Source: Crotophaga sulcirostris
Taxonomy: Eukaryota; Chordata; Aves; Cuculiformes; Crotophagidae
Assembly: GCA_013397455.1 (NCBI GenBank)
Contig: VYZB01000120.1
Span: forward strand, 628,427 to 692,426
DNA: 64,000 bases
Reading direction: 5' to 3'
A model generated the notes under the pieces. It was not told where the DNA came from. It ran no database searches and saw nothing but the letters and a program-made list of their open reading frames with translations. The stretch's first letter is position 1. The number at the start of each line of letters is the position of its first letter. The translations under genes and the position numbers were made by a program. Of the stretch, positions 14,178-27,093 are shown piece by piece.

Positions 14178-14996
14178 CTTCATAAAGCATATTGCAGGGA
14201 TATGGTTATATTGATGCATATATTTTGAGGGATTCCCATTCCTTATTTGCCATAGTGTGTTAAAAACCTGTATCAATATTCCTTAACGAAGTAGGCTTGT
14301 CTTAGCAAAATAGGTAGTGACTCTGTTATTTCTCTGCTCTGGGAACCATATCTATCCTTGCTGTCTTCCAAATGAAAAGTTCATCTGTTCTGTCTGTTAT
14401 CTGATTAAATGCTCCATAGATAGAAGAATTATAGTTCTTTTTAGATCCTTGTAAAATTCATTCATGAAATTTCTCCAGGTCTGTTTACTACTTTAGGTTT
14501 TAGATAACAGCATCTGCTACCTCCTTTGTAGTGGAGTAGGGATTCCTTGTGTTTCTTGTTAGATTTATTCTTATTTTTCTTATAAAATTGTCTAAAGTTG
14601 TTTGTTGTCTCTTCTGAGTTTTGCCGTACTGTAACTCTTTGAAAGTACTGATATGCTATTTATTCTAAGTTTTTCTGTCTAGGAGTTTGTAATCTCTGCT
14701 TTCTACATCTTACTCTGCTTTGTCAATTTTTCAACAGCTTAGTTAGATTTGGTTCTGAAGTTGTTTCTGTTGTCCTTTTTAGGCCAGGTTGTTTGGAATC
14801 TGTTTTTTTTCCAAGGTTCAGATACCTCTCTGATAATGTTTCTTCAGTTCTGTTAATAACTTTAATTACTGCTTTATTACAACTTGGTGACATTTTCATA
14901 TTTCTTTGATCTTGGATTATTGTTTAGAAATGTATAAAAGGAAATTTAATTTGTCTTTAACTGGTTGAAGAATAAAGTTTCTTGGCTTTTTTTTGC

Positions 14997-15064
14997 ATAT
15001 ATGTATATACATATAACTCTCAAAGCTGAGGTTAATATATGTATATCGACAAAAGCTGAGATCA
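14997..15064. repeat. Imperfect tandem duplication with ATATATGTATAT core
   Basis: Two adjacent units both start ATATATGTATAT and both carry AAAGCTGAG, followed by GTTA or ATCA. Their lengths are about 38 and 30 bp. They look like an old local duplication. Confidence 0.45.
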
Positions 15065-18000
15065 ATGTTACATGTCTATGCATGTATTAAGAAGTCTTTA
15101 AATTTCCTGTCTTAGACTTCTACACATGTGAATATAATGGTAGAGCAAATGATTGCTAAGTGGTTTCAACACCCAATATAACTAGGTAGAAGTGATATTA
15201 AGCTGGTATTGAGCTAGTTTTGTAGTATGTGTTTTAAAAAATATTACTGTCTCTAAATGTTTCTTCATCCTTTAGATGTATTTTTCTAGCACACTTTGTA
15301 GCTTTTGAGATACCCTCTTTTGAACTGGTTAAGCTTCTCGACCCAGTGTGAATCATACTTCTGGTTTATTTTTTCTCTTCTATGCAGACAACTTCCTATA
15401 CTGTAAAAGTATTTTAAGATTGTTTTTAAAAAAAGTTTATAAAAAGAGCTGATGCTTGTAAGGTTCATAAAGGATAGATGCTGAAGATTAAATTTAAAAA
15501 TCTTTATACCTGCATGGGTTTTTATTTCATGTCTAGAATATAGTATACTTACTAATGTAAGTCAAGCTGGTATTTATCTAGACTGCAAGAAAACAGAAAA
15601 TAGCTTCTGGTTAAATTTTATGAACGACACAGTGTACTGTCATGAAAAAACCCGTGTCACTTCTTTGATGTTTGATTAGCTGAGCTCTATAGAACAACGA
15701 GTGCAGGCAAATGAAGTCTAGAAATAAAGATTTATTTTTGAAAAGCAGTGATTCTGAAAGTAGTGTGTAGTTTATTTTCGGCAGTCAGATAAACATGAGG
15801 TTGATAAGTAGGGCTATGGCTGAGCCAAAATAAATCTTGTGTTGGCTAGGGCTTTGGTGTACACTGATGGCATCAGTGGGACCATTCTCAGAATAATATG
15901 GCCAATTCACAGTGTGGCTGGAAAACTGTAATGCATTCACTAAGGAACTTCAGGAACAGTTTGAGTTTTGGAAAGCCTGTATTCCAGAGAAAGACTGAAG
16001 TTCAGTCTTGACTTTGTTTATCCAAGAGAAGGTTTGGAACTGATGCTGTGTGTGTATGAAAGCTCTTCTATGTTTAAGTGCTGATAGTTCAGTGCTTTCT
16101 AATCTGTTACACCAAAATATGACAAGATGCTTAGTGGCCAAACTAAGCAAATTTCAACTGATAATCACACACCCTTTTTTTTAAAGGGAAGATAGCTTAA
16201 ATATTGGAAAAGTTTATATGAGGTGGATTCTGTGCCACTTGCAGTTATTTTTTAAATCAGTATTTGCTAAATTTAAAGAAACCTAAGCTTGCACACCTTG
16301 GGAAGCTCAAGGACATTAATGTGGATATGTTGATTATTCTTGCCACAGCATCTAGGTTATGTACCTTCGAATGTGGGTGTTTATACATGTTTTCAATATA
16401 TTTTAAGTCAATGTCCTTTTGCTTTACAGCTTTAACTGATTTACTTTAACATTTATGAGTTTTTCTGGACTGATGTTACCTTAAATTTATGTTGTGGGTC
16501 TGCCAAAAGTTAAAGAACTTGGTGCATTCTTTCCTCATTTATTGCAGCAGGTTACATTGTGCTCATTGGGGTGGGAAAGCAGAGCGGAGATTTCTTGCTT
16601 GATGTTACGGCTGTAGAATCCGTTGCAACAGAGACACTACCTCAGCACAGGGAGAAGTAAAACTTGGCAACAGTTTCTTGATGCTCCATCCTTTGTGTTG
16701 TGTGCCCATGCCCACAGCAGCAGCTAGTGCCTTTTAGACTTGACTTTTTCCAACTACAAGCACTAAACTTTGAGTGAGACTTAGACACGCTGAAGTGAAA
16801 AAAAGGATGTATCTCTCATTGTGCCTGCTACAATTGCAGCCATGTTGTCATGATTATGTTTTGTGAGAGGCTGAGGCAACGGAGTGCCTTTTCTGTTCTC
16901 TTGACCAAAACCAGATGGAATTGTCTTATGCTGTAGGAATTCCTGCAGCTGAAATGAGAGGGATGCTGGGACTGCAAATTCTTCCTTATTGCAGCACCAT
17001 TAGGAAAAGAAACCAAGGCACTGCTTCTGTGCATCAGGCCCTGTTCTAGTGTGCTCACTGTTCTTCTGGTGTGGCTGGTAACCCCTGTGTTCTCATCAGG
17101 CAGCTCCAGCCTCCAGAGTTGCTGAACAGGTGTTGCCTTCCTTTGTCACTATGAATGTGAAACTGCCATCTGGCCGGACAGCCCCGAGAGAGGTAGCAAG
17201 AGTTTCTGTCACAGTTCTACTGGGCTTTCACATCTGACTGGTCTACTGATTGAAAGAACAAGTTGAAAGCTTCCATTGATACAGCCCCTAATGGCCATAA
17301 ATAAGGCAAAGGCAAAAGGATGTGAAAGAACCCATGAACTCTTATCTCTAGCACAAGTGGTTTTGCTATGAGGCTGATTTCATATTTAAAATAGTTTGGA
17401 CCCTTCCTGTTTTAGACATGGTTACCTTGCAACTCTGAACCTTTGTTGCTCATAGCCTTTACTACTTGTGTCTTTCCCTATAGCTATTTGCTGTGCCCTT
17501 TAATGAGGAGTTCCTTGTTTGTGTTGTCTTTGTTCAAAGATACTGTTCTGAATATAAATTTAGACGCTTTTTATTCCACTAGTTTCATCTAGCAGTGCAA
17601 GGGATTATTATCACTTTCTGGAATCTGGGAAAAAAAACCTATGTGGTAATCAATGGTTACTTCAAGAATTTTCCTGTTTATCGGTGTAACCAGTTCCACA
17701 CTGTCCATCTTTTATGACTAAATAATTATTACTGTACGAGTGTATCAAGATTGGGAAGCATCATTAGTATATCTCAAAAAAACCCTGAGAGTTCATAATA
17801 ACTGTATTTTGTGTTACTCAGTGTTTAGGTATTTAACTGTGTCATGTTATTCTGATCTTGTTTTAAATTGAAATTTAGAAAGCTCAGTGTAACATATCAT
17901 TTCTTGGAAGTAATATGTGTGTGTTGTGATGGCCTTAAAAGCTACCTCTACTGCTCTGACTGTTGGCCACAGTAGGCTATGAAACACTCAATGCATAATT

Positions 18001-21000
18001 CCAGTTCTTGGTAGCTGCCTTTAGGCAGATCCAACAGGTAGCTGCTGCTGAAATAGCCAGCAACAGTATCTTATTCCCCATCCTGCTTTCATGTTCCTGC
18101 CATTTTACTTGTATTTGATCTGTTGGCTGCAGAATGACTTGGTTCACCAATGCCTTTGCCTGCCCCTTCCAAAAATAACTTGCCTTTTGAAAAGGGCAAA
18201 CCCCAAACCATTACAGATTAACCAGCTCAGGCCTGTGGCTTCAAAATTGCAAGGTCTGATGCAAAAAAATATAAATAATGGTGGTGTTAGGTGGCCCCGA
18301 AATTGGGAGGTGGAGGGAGAGAGAAGGACCACAGTTTTTGGTAACGGCTTGCTTCTAGATTACCTGTAACATGAAGCCTTGTATTTAGTTTGGCCATACA
18401 GACCAGGATGACTTAGCATTGCTTTCTAACAGTATACAGTATTGTTTATGTCAAATGTCCTTCTGTGTATTGTGTGTTAACTGCTACATTTGCTGTTGTG
18501 GGCCTATGAGATATCTGAAAAGGGAGTATTAGAGTGGCGTCCAGGTGCAGGCTCTTTTCCCCTACTGCCAAAAGGGAAGTCCAGTTCTGCTTTGCAAGTG
18601 GCTGTTTCTTCAACCTAGCAGCAGGGGCTACTTGAACTTTCAGTGAAGTGGTTTGGCTCACTGGACAGGCACGGGACTAATTGCAGGGTTTTTTCCTTCC
18701 TTTTTTTAAGGATTACAGGGGGGTTGTACACTGGTTCGGATTAGTCTAAAGAGTTATGGAAGCACATAGTGAAATCATCATTTATGAAACTTCTTCAGTC
18801 AGTCAACAGTAATGCTGAAAAAAGCATATGTGTGAGTATGTATTTGTGCCCAGGTTTAGGTGGAGTAGTTCCATGGGTTGGTTCTCCATCTTGTTACCCC
18901 AGTAGGCTTCCTTGCATAAGGCATTTCATGTAGAATGTGACCAATGGCACTAGCTGCCAGCCTATCGATATGATGTTCTCATGAACCTCTAAAATATTTG
19001 CCATTTGGATTAAAAACATCTTTCTTTACTTATCTGTGTCAATCTTGTACTCTTACATACTTACTATATTTGTGTTGTATCTTTAATATGAACATTAGGT
19101 AGTTTGTATTGCACAGTTAAATTTCTTTTACTTCAGTATACCTTGGCATTGATACAGTTCTGTATGGAGATGTTGTATAAAAGCAGAAAAGTCATGTCCT
19201 TTACACAAAAGGGAATGTTATCTTATGGCATGTTACAGAGCACATTAATAAGCACATTAAAATAGTTGAATGTAGAACTTTCAAAAACTGTTTTTTGAAA
19301 AAATATTTTCAAAAATATTGAACTTCAGAAGGAAAGTTCCACAGTGAAAGATTTATGGACTCTATTACTGCTAAAACTTCACAGTTCTTGTATTCAGGAA
19401 CCAGTGTTTTAAATCAAATTATTAAGGTTCTTTCTGTTTAGTCATCTTCTTTGTGCTACTAAACTTTTAAGCTGTTGCATAGCAGTTGGGATAAAAATCA
19501 TCATTTGGAGGTACTGAGGCTTTCTCCTCTGCTTTCTTCAACAGTTCCTTGAAACAGCAGTTTGTAAGAAGGAAACAAAAACATAGGGAGAAAGGCAGAA
19601 TGGAAATGATGGATGTGAATAGACGGTGTTTTTAGCAGTAATTAGAAGTTGGGGAAGAGTTGTGAAGAGAAAAAGTGGACAATAATAAGGGGTTTGCAGA
19701 AAGATCATATGTTTTGCAGAGTTTGGAGTGATGAGCTTGGCAGAAGTCTAAGTTGAAGATTCTGGGCTGCTACATACAGCTTCATTAGTAGTAAGTGTTT
19801 TGAAGAAAGATTGACCTATGTATATTCTGTAAAGAAGCTGTGAATTTAATAGCAATATAAATTTAAAAGGTGAAGAGAAAAGAGGAGTGAAGATTTACAG
19901 GCTGCAGAGCAGCGATGCAAAGAATCTTGGAAGTTCTATACACATAAGTGGTGAGAAAAAGATTAAACTGGTGGGTGGATTGATGTCTTTACAAAGAAGT
20001 AAATTTGAGTTGTACCTTTGATTTTTAATTCAATTTGATTGAAGGGGTAAACAGGAAGAGACATAAGCAGTTGTTTTCTGGACAGTGGAGGTGAAGGGGT
20101 TCTTGTGCCTCGTATTTTCTATTGGAAGTTTGTTTCTGGTTTAGAGAGGGAGGTAATTTATAAAACCCCTGGGTGTTACTGGTATCAACTACTCCAGTGA
20201 AATAGGTTTAACATACGCAGGTGTGAGTAGGGTGACATTTCGTTGAAAAAAAAAGCCCTACTAATCTCAGTATTTGTTGGATGCAAGGTTCGTTAGTTCT
20301 GCTTTTGTTGTAATGGAGTTTATATGGATGCATGAATTCCATAAACTAATGCTGATTTACTTTTGCTTCTGGTTTCCTATTTTGGGTCTTTCTACAGTTT
20401 ATTAATAAACATTTGATGTATCTCTCAAAGTTCAGTTCCATATGGCACTTATAGCTTACGTTTTTGTGTTTCTTGCCTTCTCGGTGACTATTTGTAAGAG
20501 ATGAATAGACAAAATGTTGGGATTGTCATAGAACCATGTAAGTCACTCATTAATCTTCATAAGGACTTCCTGGGAAAAGGTCTGCAACGGATTGCAGTTA
20601 AGTTTTTTTCCCCCATAAAGTAATGACTTGATAGGCATGGTTATGAAATCATTATTTTCCTGGTGGTCAGAGAAGGGAGGGGGATGACTGTTGTCAGCCC
20701 CACTAGGTAACAAAAAACAGTTGAAAAAATAATTATTATAATGGATGGGATTTTTCACTTTCCCACCACTTTTTCTTCTGAAGCAAAAAAAGCAAAAATT
20801 ACTGTAGGTAGGTGGGAAGAAGTGTGTGGATTCAGGTGCACTTAGTGTTCCAAAGAAGTAATTGCCCACTCCGTTAAGAAGTGAAATATGTACAGCTCTT
20901 CAGTTGTTGTAGAAGTTTCTTGTGTTTATTAGCTAGGAACTGGTTTTGTACCCAGTACAAGAAATACGTGTCTGTTTGCTTCAACTGTAATATACTTTGG

Positions 21001-21723
21001 TAGAAGAGTTCTAAACCAAGATTGCCCATTATTTTGGAGCTCTGGGAAATCATGTGCTTAATATGACATGCCTAGGCTTGTGACAGCTGGGCTATAAAGA
21101 TTCATTTCTGTGATGGAAGGGCATGTGCCCGGGAAATGTGCCAAAGGGGCTGTGAATATGGACACTGTTAGAGATGACTCACACTAAAGAAAACATGGAG
21201 CTTGTGGCTCTAGCATGTTGGCATGCAAACAGAAAAGTCTGCTAAATGTTCTGCAGAAGGAATCTTTTATCAGTATTGTGACAGAACTGTCATTGTTTTT
21301 TTCCTAGCAAGTGGCCCTGTGAGCTCTGTTACAACTAGCTTATGGCAAAAAAAGAATGCATTTAAGGATTAGTTGTGTGCTGCAGTGGCAACTGCAAGAG
21401 GTGATTGTTCAAGAGTGACTGCTGCATTAGATTGTGGAATACTTTGACCAGTATGTATGTCTAGAAATGAAAATGTGATGTTTTCTTTTGTGATCTGAAG
21501 AAGGCAGGAATTGCAGTGTTGGAAAATTATTCCAAAGGCAAATAGCTTTTTTAATACATGTATACATGCGTAAAATACTGTATACTGAGGTGGTTCTGCT
21601 TGGTCTGAAAAATCATGTTGCCTGTGTCTTTCATGGAGTTAATAGTGCCCAAACTGGAATGAACTATTCTTCGCTTTCCTTAGTCTCTGTTCTGCATTGG
21701 CTACCCAGCAGATGCATTTTTGG

Positions 21724-21745
21724 TTTTTTTTTTTTTTTTTTTTTT
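21724..21745. repeat. Poly(T) run of 22
   Basis: An uninterrupted T homopolymer lies 94 bp before the splice-flanked block at 21840. No retrocopy could be recognised on the - strand beside it. Confidence 0.85.
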
Positions 21746-21839
21746 CCTTTGTGGTTGAACATGTTAGATGGCTGACAAACCTTGATTAAAGGACGTAAAT
21801 GCGCCACATGCAAAACCACAATGATTTCTTTGATTGCAG

Positions 21840-21977
21840 GGACCTTTTGGCCAGCTTGCAGTAAGGACTTGTGTTTAGAAGAGAACCTTTGGGCTCATCT
21901 GTATCTCCCTCCCCTCAAAGGGATGGCAGCCCGAGGACAGCTAGCATTCATCCTGACGCCAGGAGACTTCAAAGGAG
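21840..21977 (+). other. Candidate cryptic exon or conserved non-coding element
   Basis: This is a 138-nt segment preceded by ttctttgattgcag and followed by GGAG|gtaagc, so it has a credible acceptor and donor. Its base composition is richer in GC than the surrounding intron. STK24 intron 2 is phase 0. Read in that phase, the segment starts GGA CCT TTT and meets TAG after twelve codons, so inclusion would truncate the kinase after the N-lobe (a poison exon). Equally, the whole 21780-22200 block may be a conserved enhancer. Neither reading is proven. Confidence 0.3.
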
Positions 21978-24376
21978 GTAAGCGCCTCAGAAATGCTCCC
22001 CAGACAAAATATTTCTCATCAGTCCTGCCCCTCAGTGTGGTAATATTCTTTAGCATAGCATTGCCATCTCCTGAAGGTTTCTGTTCATGGCTCCTTCATG
22101 AGGCCTGTGAGGCCTCATCAGATGATTGCAGCCCCCTTAATATTCATGGAGATGTCCATTGCTGTCAATAATCCTTTCCATTTGCTTAAGAATGTGCTCC
22201 AGTGTAAGGGGAAAAGACATTTTATACTTCCTGGGTTTATACTCAGATGTGTGCTCCCCTCCTTTGCTTATTTTGTTTTGAGGTTTTTTTTGTATTTTGG
22301 ATGAGGTTCAAACTTGAGTTTTTCTCTACTCATGGTCCTTAAGGGATAAAGTCAGGAAAAAAAACCAAACCACCCTGCTTCCTCCACACTGTTTTAAAAA
22401 CCTTTTTTTAAGATGGATCTCTGAATGATTCCTTAATATCCAGATGATTTCCACCTAATTCTTTGTGTGTTTAAATTTTGAGTGAGCATTATTCCAGAAA
22501 AATTCTGTAGAAACAAATGATTGCATTTCATTCTCATGGAGGGAAATAGGTCCTTAGAATTTTTTTTTCTTCTTGGAGATACCACCTAGATGCAGCACAA
22601 CTGTTTGTATTCCAAATGCCTGTGGAATAATTATTTAGTAGAAAGAACAATTTAAAATGAACAGAAGTTTACATCAGATACTTAAACACAAAAAAAAAAA
22701 TCCATTTTTTTTGTAAAAGCAGACCTTTAAGGGGTGATTTCCACCCCTTCCCCACCCACCTTCAGGTCACTTGTACAAATACTCATCTATAAATCTTGCT
22801 TTTCCAGTACTTATTCCAGTAAACGTTGTATGGAACCCAGTAAGAATTTGACTGGGATCATAAGGAAGAACTTACTTGTTTTTTTGCTGGCTGTTTTTTT
22901 GCTTGTTTGCTTGTTTTAAACAGCAATATTTAGGAGTGTAGTAGACCTAGTAAATGAGTTATGTTTGCTGAAGAGATGTGTTTTTTCTTAAGAACATGGA
23001 TTTGAAGAGCGTAGCTGGCCCGCAGACCATTTAGGCTAAGTCCTGTATGACTACAGGTACCATGTTGAAAAACTTTTGCCTTGTTTTTTTATCATTTATG
23101 GTGAAAATATGTTATTTAACTATTAGTTTGACTTCTTTAAACCCAAATAAGAGCTTTCTGACTATGCAGAGTACTTTTAATAACTGCTGTCTATCTAGCC
23201 TTCTCATTGGGCTCTAGCATATAAATACAAAGGTTCTGTAAATTGTAACTTAAGTATGTTGAGGTAGTAAAGAAATGGATTGTCCTACGAAATCATATTC
23301 CACCTAATTCTGCAGTTAAAGTAGCTTTGGAAAAGATTCAGGTATGGATATTGTAAACATCTTGCAGATCCTCCAGACTTAAAATGTTTACAGGTCTTGA
23401 CTATGTTGATAGATCAAATTAGCCTGAGTTTTGCTTGGCTGTGTTCAAATGTTTGATGTTGGTGTTGATTTTTGTGAGTTTGAGGTTTTTTGTTTGGCTG
23501 GTTTTGTGTGTGTTGTTCTTTTCCAAATGCTGAGATTTGTTTTACAGTAGTCAGCTTCCTTAGCCTCCTTGGAAATTTTCCTTCTGTAATCTTCTACATT
23601 TCATATGTTGTATGTTGGTTGACGGTAGGAATTTAGATTTTTTCTTAACGTATAGTCCTTCCACAATATATCATTTCTATACCACTCCTGGTGTCCAAAG
23701 AGGCAAAACAAATATTCAAATTCAAAGAAGAGAACTTTCAGAAAGCTGCAAATCTCTTTCTGGGAATTATTCTAACACTTCTTTTTTTATGTCTACAGGG
23801 CATAAAAATGAGCAGTAGCACACTGCAGCATGTGTAAATCTTAATAGGTTCATTCTATTCCTGTAAGACAAGTTAAATCACAACTGTAGTTTGTTTTTAT
23901 TAATGGGTGCCCTCCCCTATGAGCAGATGAGAAACAAAGGAAACAAAGACACCTTTTTTTTCCTTAATTTGAGCGGCCTTTTAGTGGCAATGAAAGTGGA
24001 GGTGGTTTTGTTTGTTTTGTTGGATAAATCTGGTCTTATGCCTACTTCTTTGGGAATTCAGCAAGAAAGAGCAGGAACTGGGCTGAGAATTGCTAGAGGT
24101 TTTTCTCAGCTAAAATGAAACATCAGTTGATAGGTACATTCTGACAAAATGAGAGACCTAGCTACAGGTGGGGAGTGTTATATTATTTGGAGGCTCTGGA
24201 ATTCATGAAATACTTAAAGAATTCCTTTCAAAGATAGCTCTAATTATGCTTCATCAATTTTTCCTAGAGGGAACTGATATTCAAAGCAATATTCTTTCTC
24301 TTTGGAGACCCTCAAATCAATAGTAAAATTCAGTCATTCATTTAAGAAGCAAAATCAATATTACCCATCCTCTTTA

Positions 24377-24590
24377 CACAGTATCACAGTATCACAAGGT
24401 TGGAAAGGACCTTTGAGATCATTGAGTCCAACCTATAACCCAACACTAACACCAACTCATCTAAACCATGGCACTGAGTGCCTCATCCAATCTCCTCTTA
24501 AACACCTCAGCAACTCCACCACCTCCCCGGGGAAGTGCATTCCAATGGCCAATCACCCTTTCGATGAAGAATTTCTTCCTTATAGTAATT
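24377..24590 (-). mobile_element. CR1 LINE 3' fragment
   Basis: The - strand reads the CR1 3' UTR. The left edge is the 3' tip with repeated TGATACTGTG units, then TCCAACC and the AAGGTCCTTTCC-type motif. It is 5' truncated, as most CR1 copies are, and lies antisense in STK24 intron 2. Confidence 0.88.
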
Positions 24591-26192
24591 TCCATGTAGT
24601 GGTAGGTGGAAATAGATGGACGCATTAGCAGATGAATAGATTGTCAAGAAAAGGTTATGTGAAGTATTAACTGCATGTTGGAACTCAATATGCTTCCTAG
24701 GAACTGTTGGAATGATGGAGGTATTCTTTGTTCCTTGTAATGAGGCTGGAGAACTTTTTATTCACCAATTATGGAAGAAAAATAGTACTTGCTGAGTTTG
24801 CCTTTAAGAACAAACTATACTGTCTTAGAAAGGTAGTGTGAATTGGCACTGAAAGATTTTTTTTTCTGACTTTGCCTTCTGTGAAAGTTTCAAAAACTTG
24901 TAAAAACATTATAGCCTTGCTTGATAACTGTTAAACAGTCACAGGATCCTGGTTATGCCATGGTAGAATGTTTTTTTTTCTGTTTGTAATGGAAATGGCT
25001 TGAATATTTACTAACACTAGTAGAATTGGATACTTATGGTGTTCAAATTTGGGAGAAACTGCAGTATAAATAGCTTTCCTTTGCGATCAGTAATTCTATC
25101 CTTTGTCACATCCCTTCCGTCTGTCGAAAGAGTTATTATATGACATTGATTAATCCATCTGACATCTGGATAGGCTGTTTGAATTTCATGGGTGCATTGC
25201 TTACCTTCTCTATCCATGGATTGTGTACTGGAAAGATGGGAACAAAAGCAGATAGTGATGTGCTATTCATTCTGCACCGTCAACATATGGCAGCACTGGT
25301 CTAGTTCTGATTAGATTTAAATTGAACCAATAAAATATATATAGGTAATCTTCGTAACTAGTCAAGGAATTACAAGAATTGAGGCCTTGGGGTAGAGCTG
25401 TATGTATTCCTTTCGAAAACCATGTGTTTGCTGAATAACAGCAATAGCTGCCTTGTACTGTTAAATAACTTTGGCAAATGGTATTTGTTATCTGTTCAGT
25501 ACTAACCTGTGGGTCTTGAAATTGAACAGTCAACTAACAAATGGAAAGTCTGAAAATCCTGATGAGTTTCAAGGATCTGATAGCATTACATCAACTCCTA
25601 GTTGCCTTCTCTCTAAAGGATAAAATAATAATTTTCTTGTATATGTGGTTGGTTGGTTTTTTTTTCTTTTTCCAATGAAATAAGCTCCAGGGAAAGGACA
25701 TTTAAAATATTTTGGAGGTCTTTGATACTTCTTGATACATGTTTTCAGATTTGGACAGTTGGTAACATTTAGTGTTGTTGTGGAAAGGTTTGAGCAGGAA
25801 CCATAAATATATAAATGGCATGCCTATCACTGCCTCAATGCATCGTTTATAGCATCATACAAAACTTAGTTTTTTTCTGCTTGATCTGAATCTTATCTCT
25901 GTGTGTAAACTCACAGATATCCATGTGAGTTAATAAATAATGAGAACTCAAATACCAGGGTGTGAGTGTGCTTCATCCTATATAACAAGACAGTGACTAC
26001 TATTGTGACTTGGTGGTCAAAGAAGATGGTGAAAGAGTAAACTGGTGTCTTAAGCAGAACTTGATTATGAGGAAAGGAAAGCATTTTGAAGAATTCAGAT
26101 TTGAGTGATCTTAAGGTGTATTTCTCTTTGGTTAATCATTTCTTCCTCTTTATATAAAAACTGTCAGCGTGATAAACGTTTCCAGATTCATT

Positions 26193-26723
26193 TTAAATAC
26201 TTGGTTTTGTGCTTCTGTCTTTGGATTGTACAACTTCTTTTGGGGCCGAACCTTTGTTGAGGGTGGTGAGAACATCTTGGGCATAATGTGATTCTGCCAC
26301 CTGCTGGCTTTGTTGAGCAGCACGGGCTTCAGCTATGCGGTTAAAAACACAAGTGTGAAGAAATCCAGAAAAGATTCTTCTTTCCTTCCAGAACAGAGCA
26401 TCAGTGGGCAAGGTTGCTTAAACTAGATGGAGAAGACAAGTTCCATGATCTCTTCTTTTGAGATGTCAAACTTCCATGGGTGTTTTTATATCAGAAGGCT
26501 AATCTACATGAGGAGTGGTAACAATCTGTAGCAGGAACGCATCCTGTTGCAATACGTTGTATATCTCAAGTTTCTTTTTATCTGGTTTCTTATGCCGGAG
26601 AGTCGATATGAACATGAACACTAAATTTACACCAGTATTGAAATACAGGTCTCCTTTTCTGGCCCTTTCTACTCTGGCATATATACCACTTAAAACTGAA
26701 ATAGCACACATTATATTGTGCAA
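26193..26723 (-). pseudogene. Possible decayed coding relic, unidentified
   Basis: Two - strand open stretches (26499-26723 and 26193-26411) share one reading frame and are separated only by a short region with a few stops. The first reads ARVERARKGDLYFNTGVNLV and the second includes RIAEARAAQQSQQVAESHYA, a composition that looks more like real protein than random intron. I recognise no family, see no poly(A) tail, and cannot exclude chance. Confidence 0.2.
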
Positions 26724-27027
26724 TGCGTGTCTGTTTTGGAACTAGTTTGTTGTTTTCAGATTAGTTGAGGTTCTCTCCAAGGTATCCTGTTTCTGTTTTT
26801 CGGTACTGTGGGTTTTTCTACTAACCTAGTGATGGTTCTGATTTTGATTAGCAAATCTGTTATTTCAATCAAGTATTTAATTTCTAGCTTGAGATTGTTG
26901 GTATAAATTAAAGTGCTAGTCAGTATAGATTCTAAATGGAATTTGGAGATGAATTGTCTCCAGAACTGAACAAATCTTTTATACTTAGTTATAAATACTC
27001 TCTGTTCTTCTACTAATTGTGTACTGG

Positions 27028-27093
27028 AAATTTAAGGTGGGAAATACCCTTTCTCACAGTAAATTTAAGGTGATAAATTCTCATTCTCACAAT
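27028..27093. repeat. 33-bp imperfect tandem duplication
   Basis: Both units start AAATTTAAGGTG and end TTCTCACA plus two bases, with substitutions in between. It is a local duplication in intron 2. Confidence 0.6.

Noticed and set aside
17297..17313. CCATAAATAAGG as a CArG or MEF2-like site
   Set aside because: It has eight A/T bases instead of six between CC and GG, and a single short word in an AT-rich intron is not evidence of a site.
20543..20869. Minus-strand open frame of 108 codons in intron 2
   Set aside because: Low-complexity, aromatic-rich composition typical of AT-rich intron. No domain or splice context.
21724..22304. Poly(T) run followed by a gene-like block, tested as a minus-strand retrocopy with poly(A) tail
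   Set aside because: No AATAAA on the minus strand near the run and no recognisable protein on that strand.
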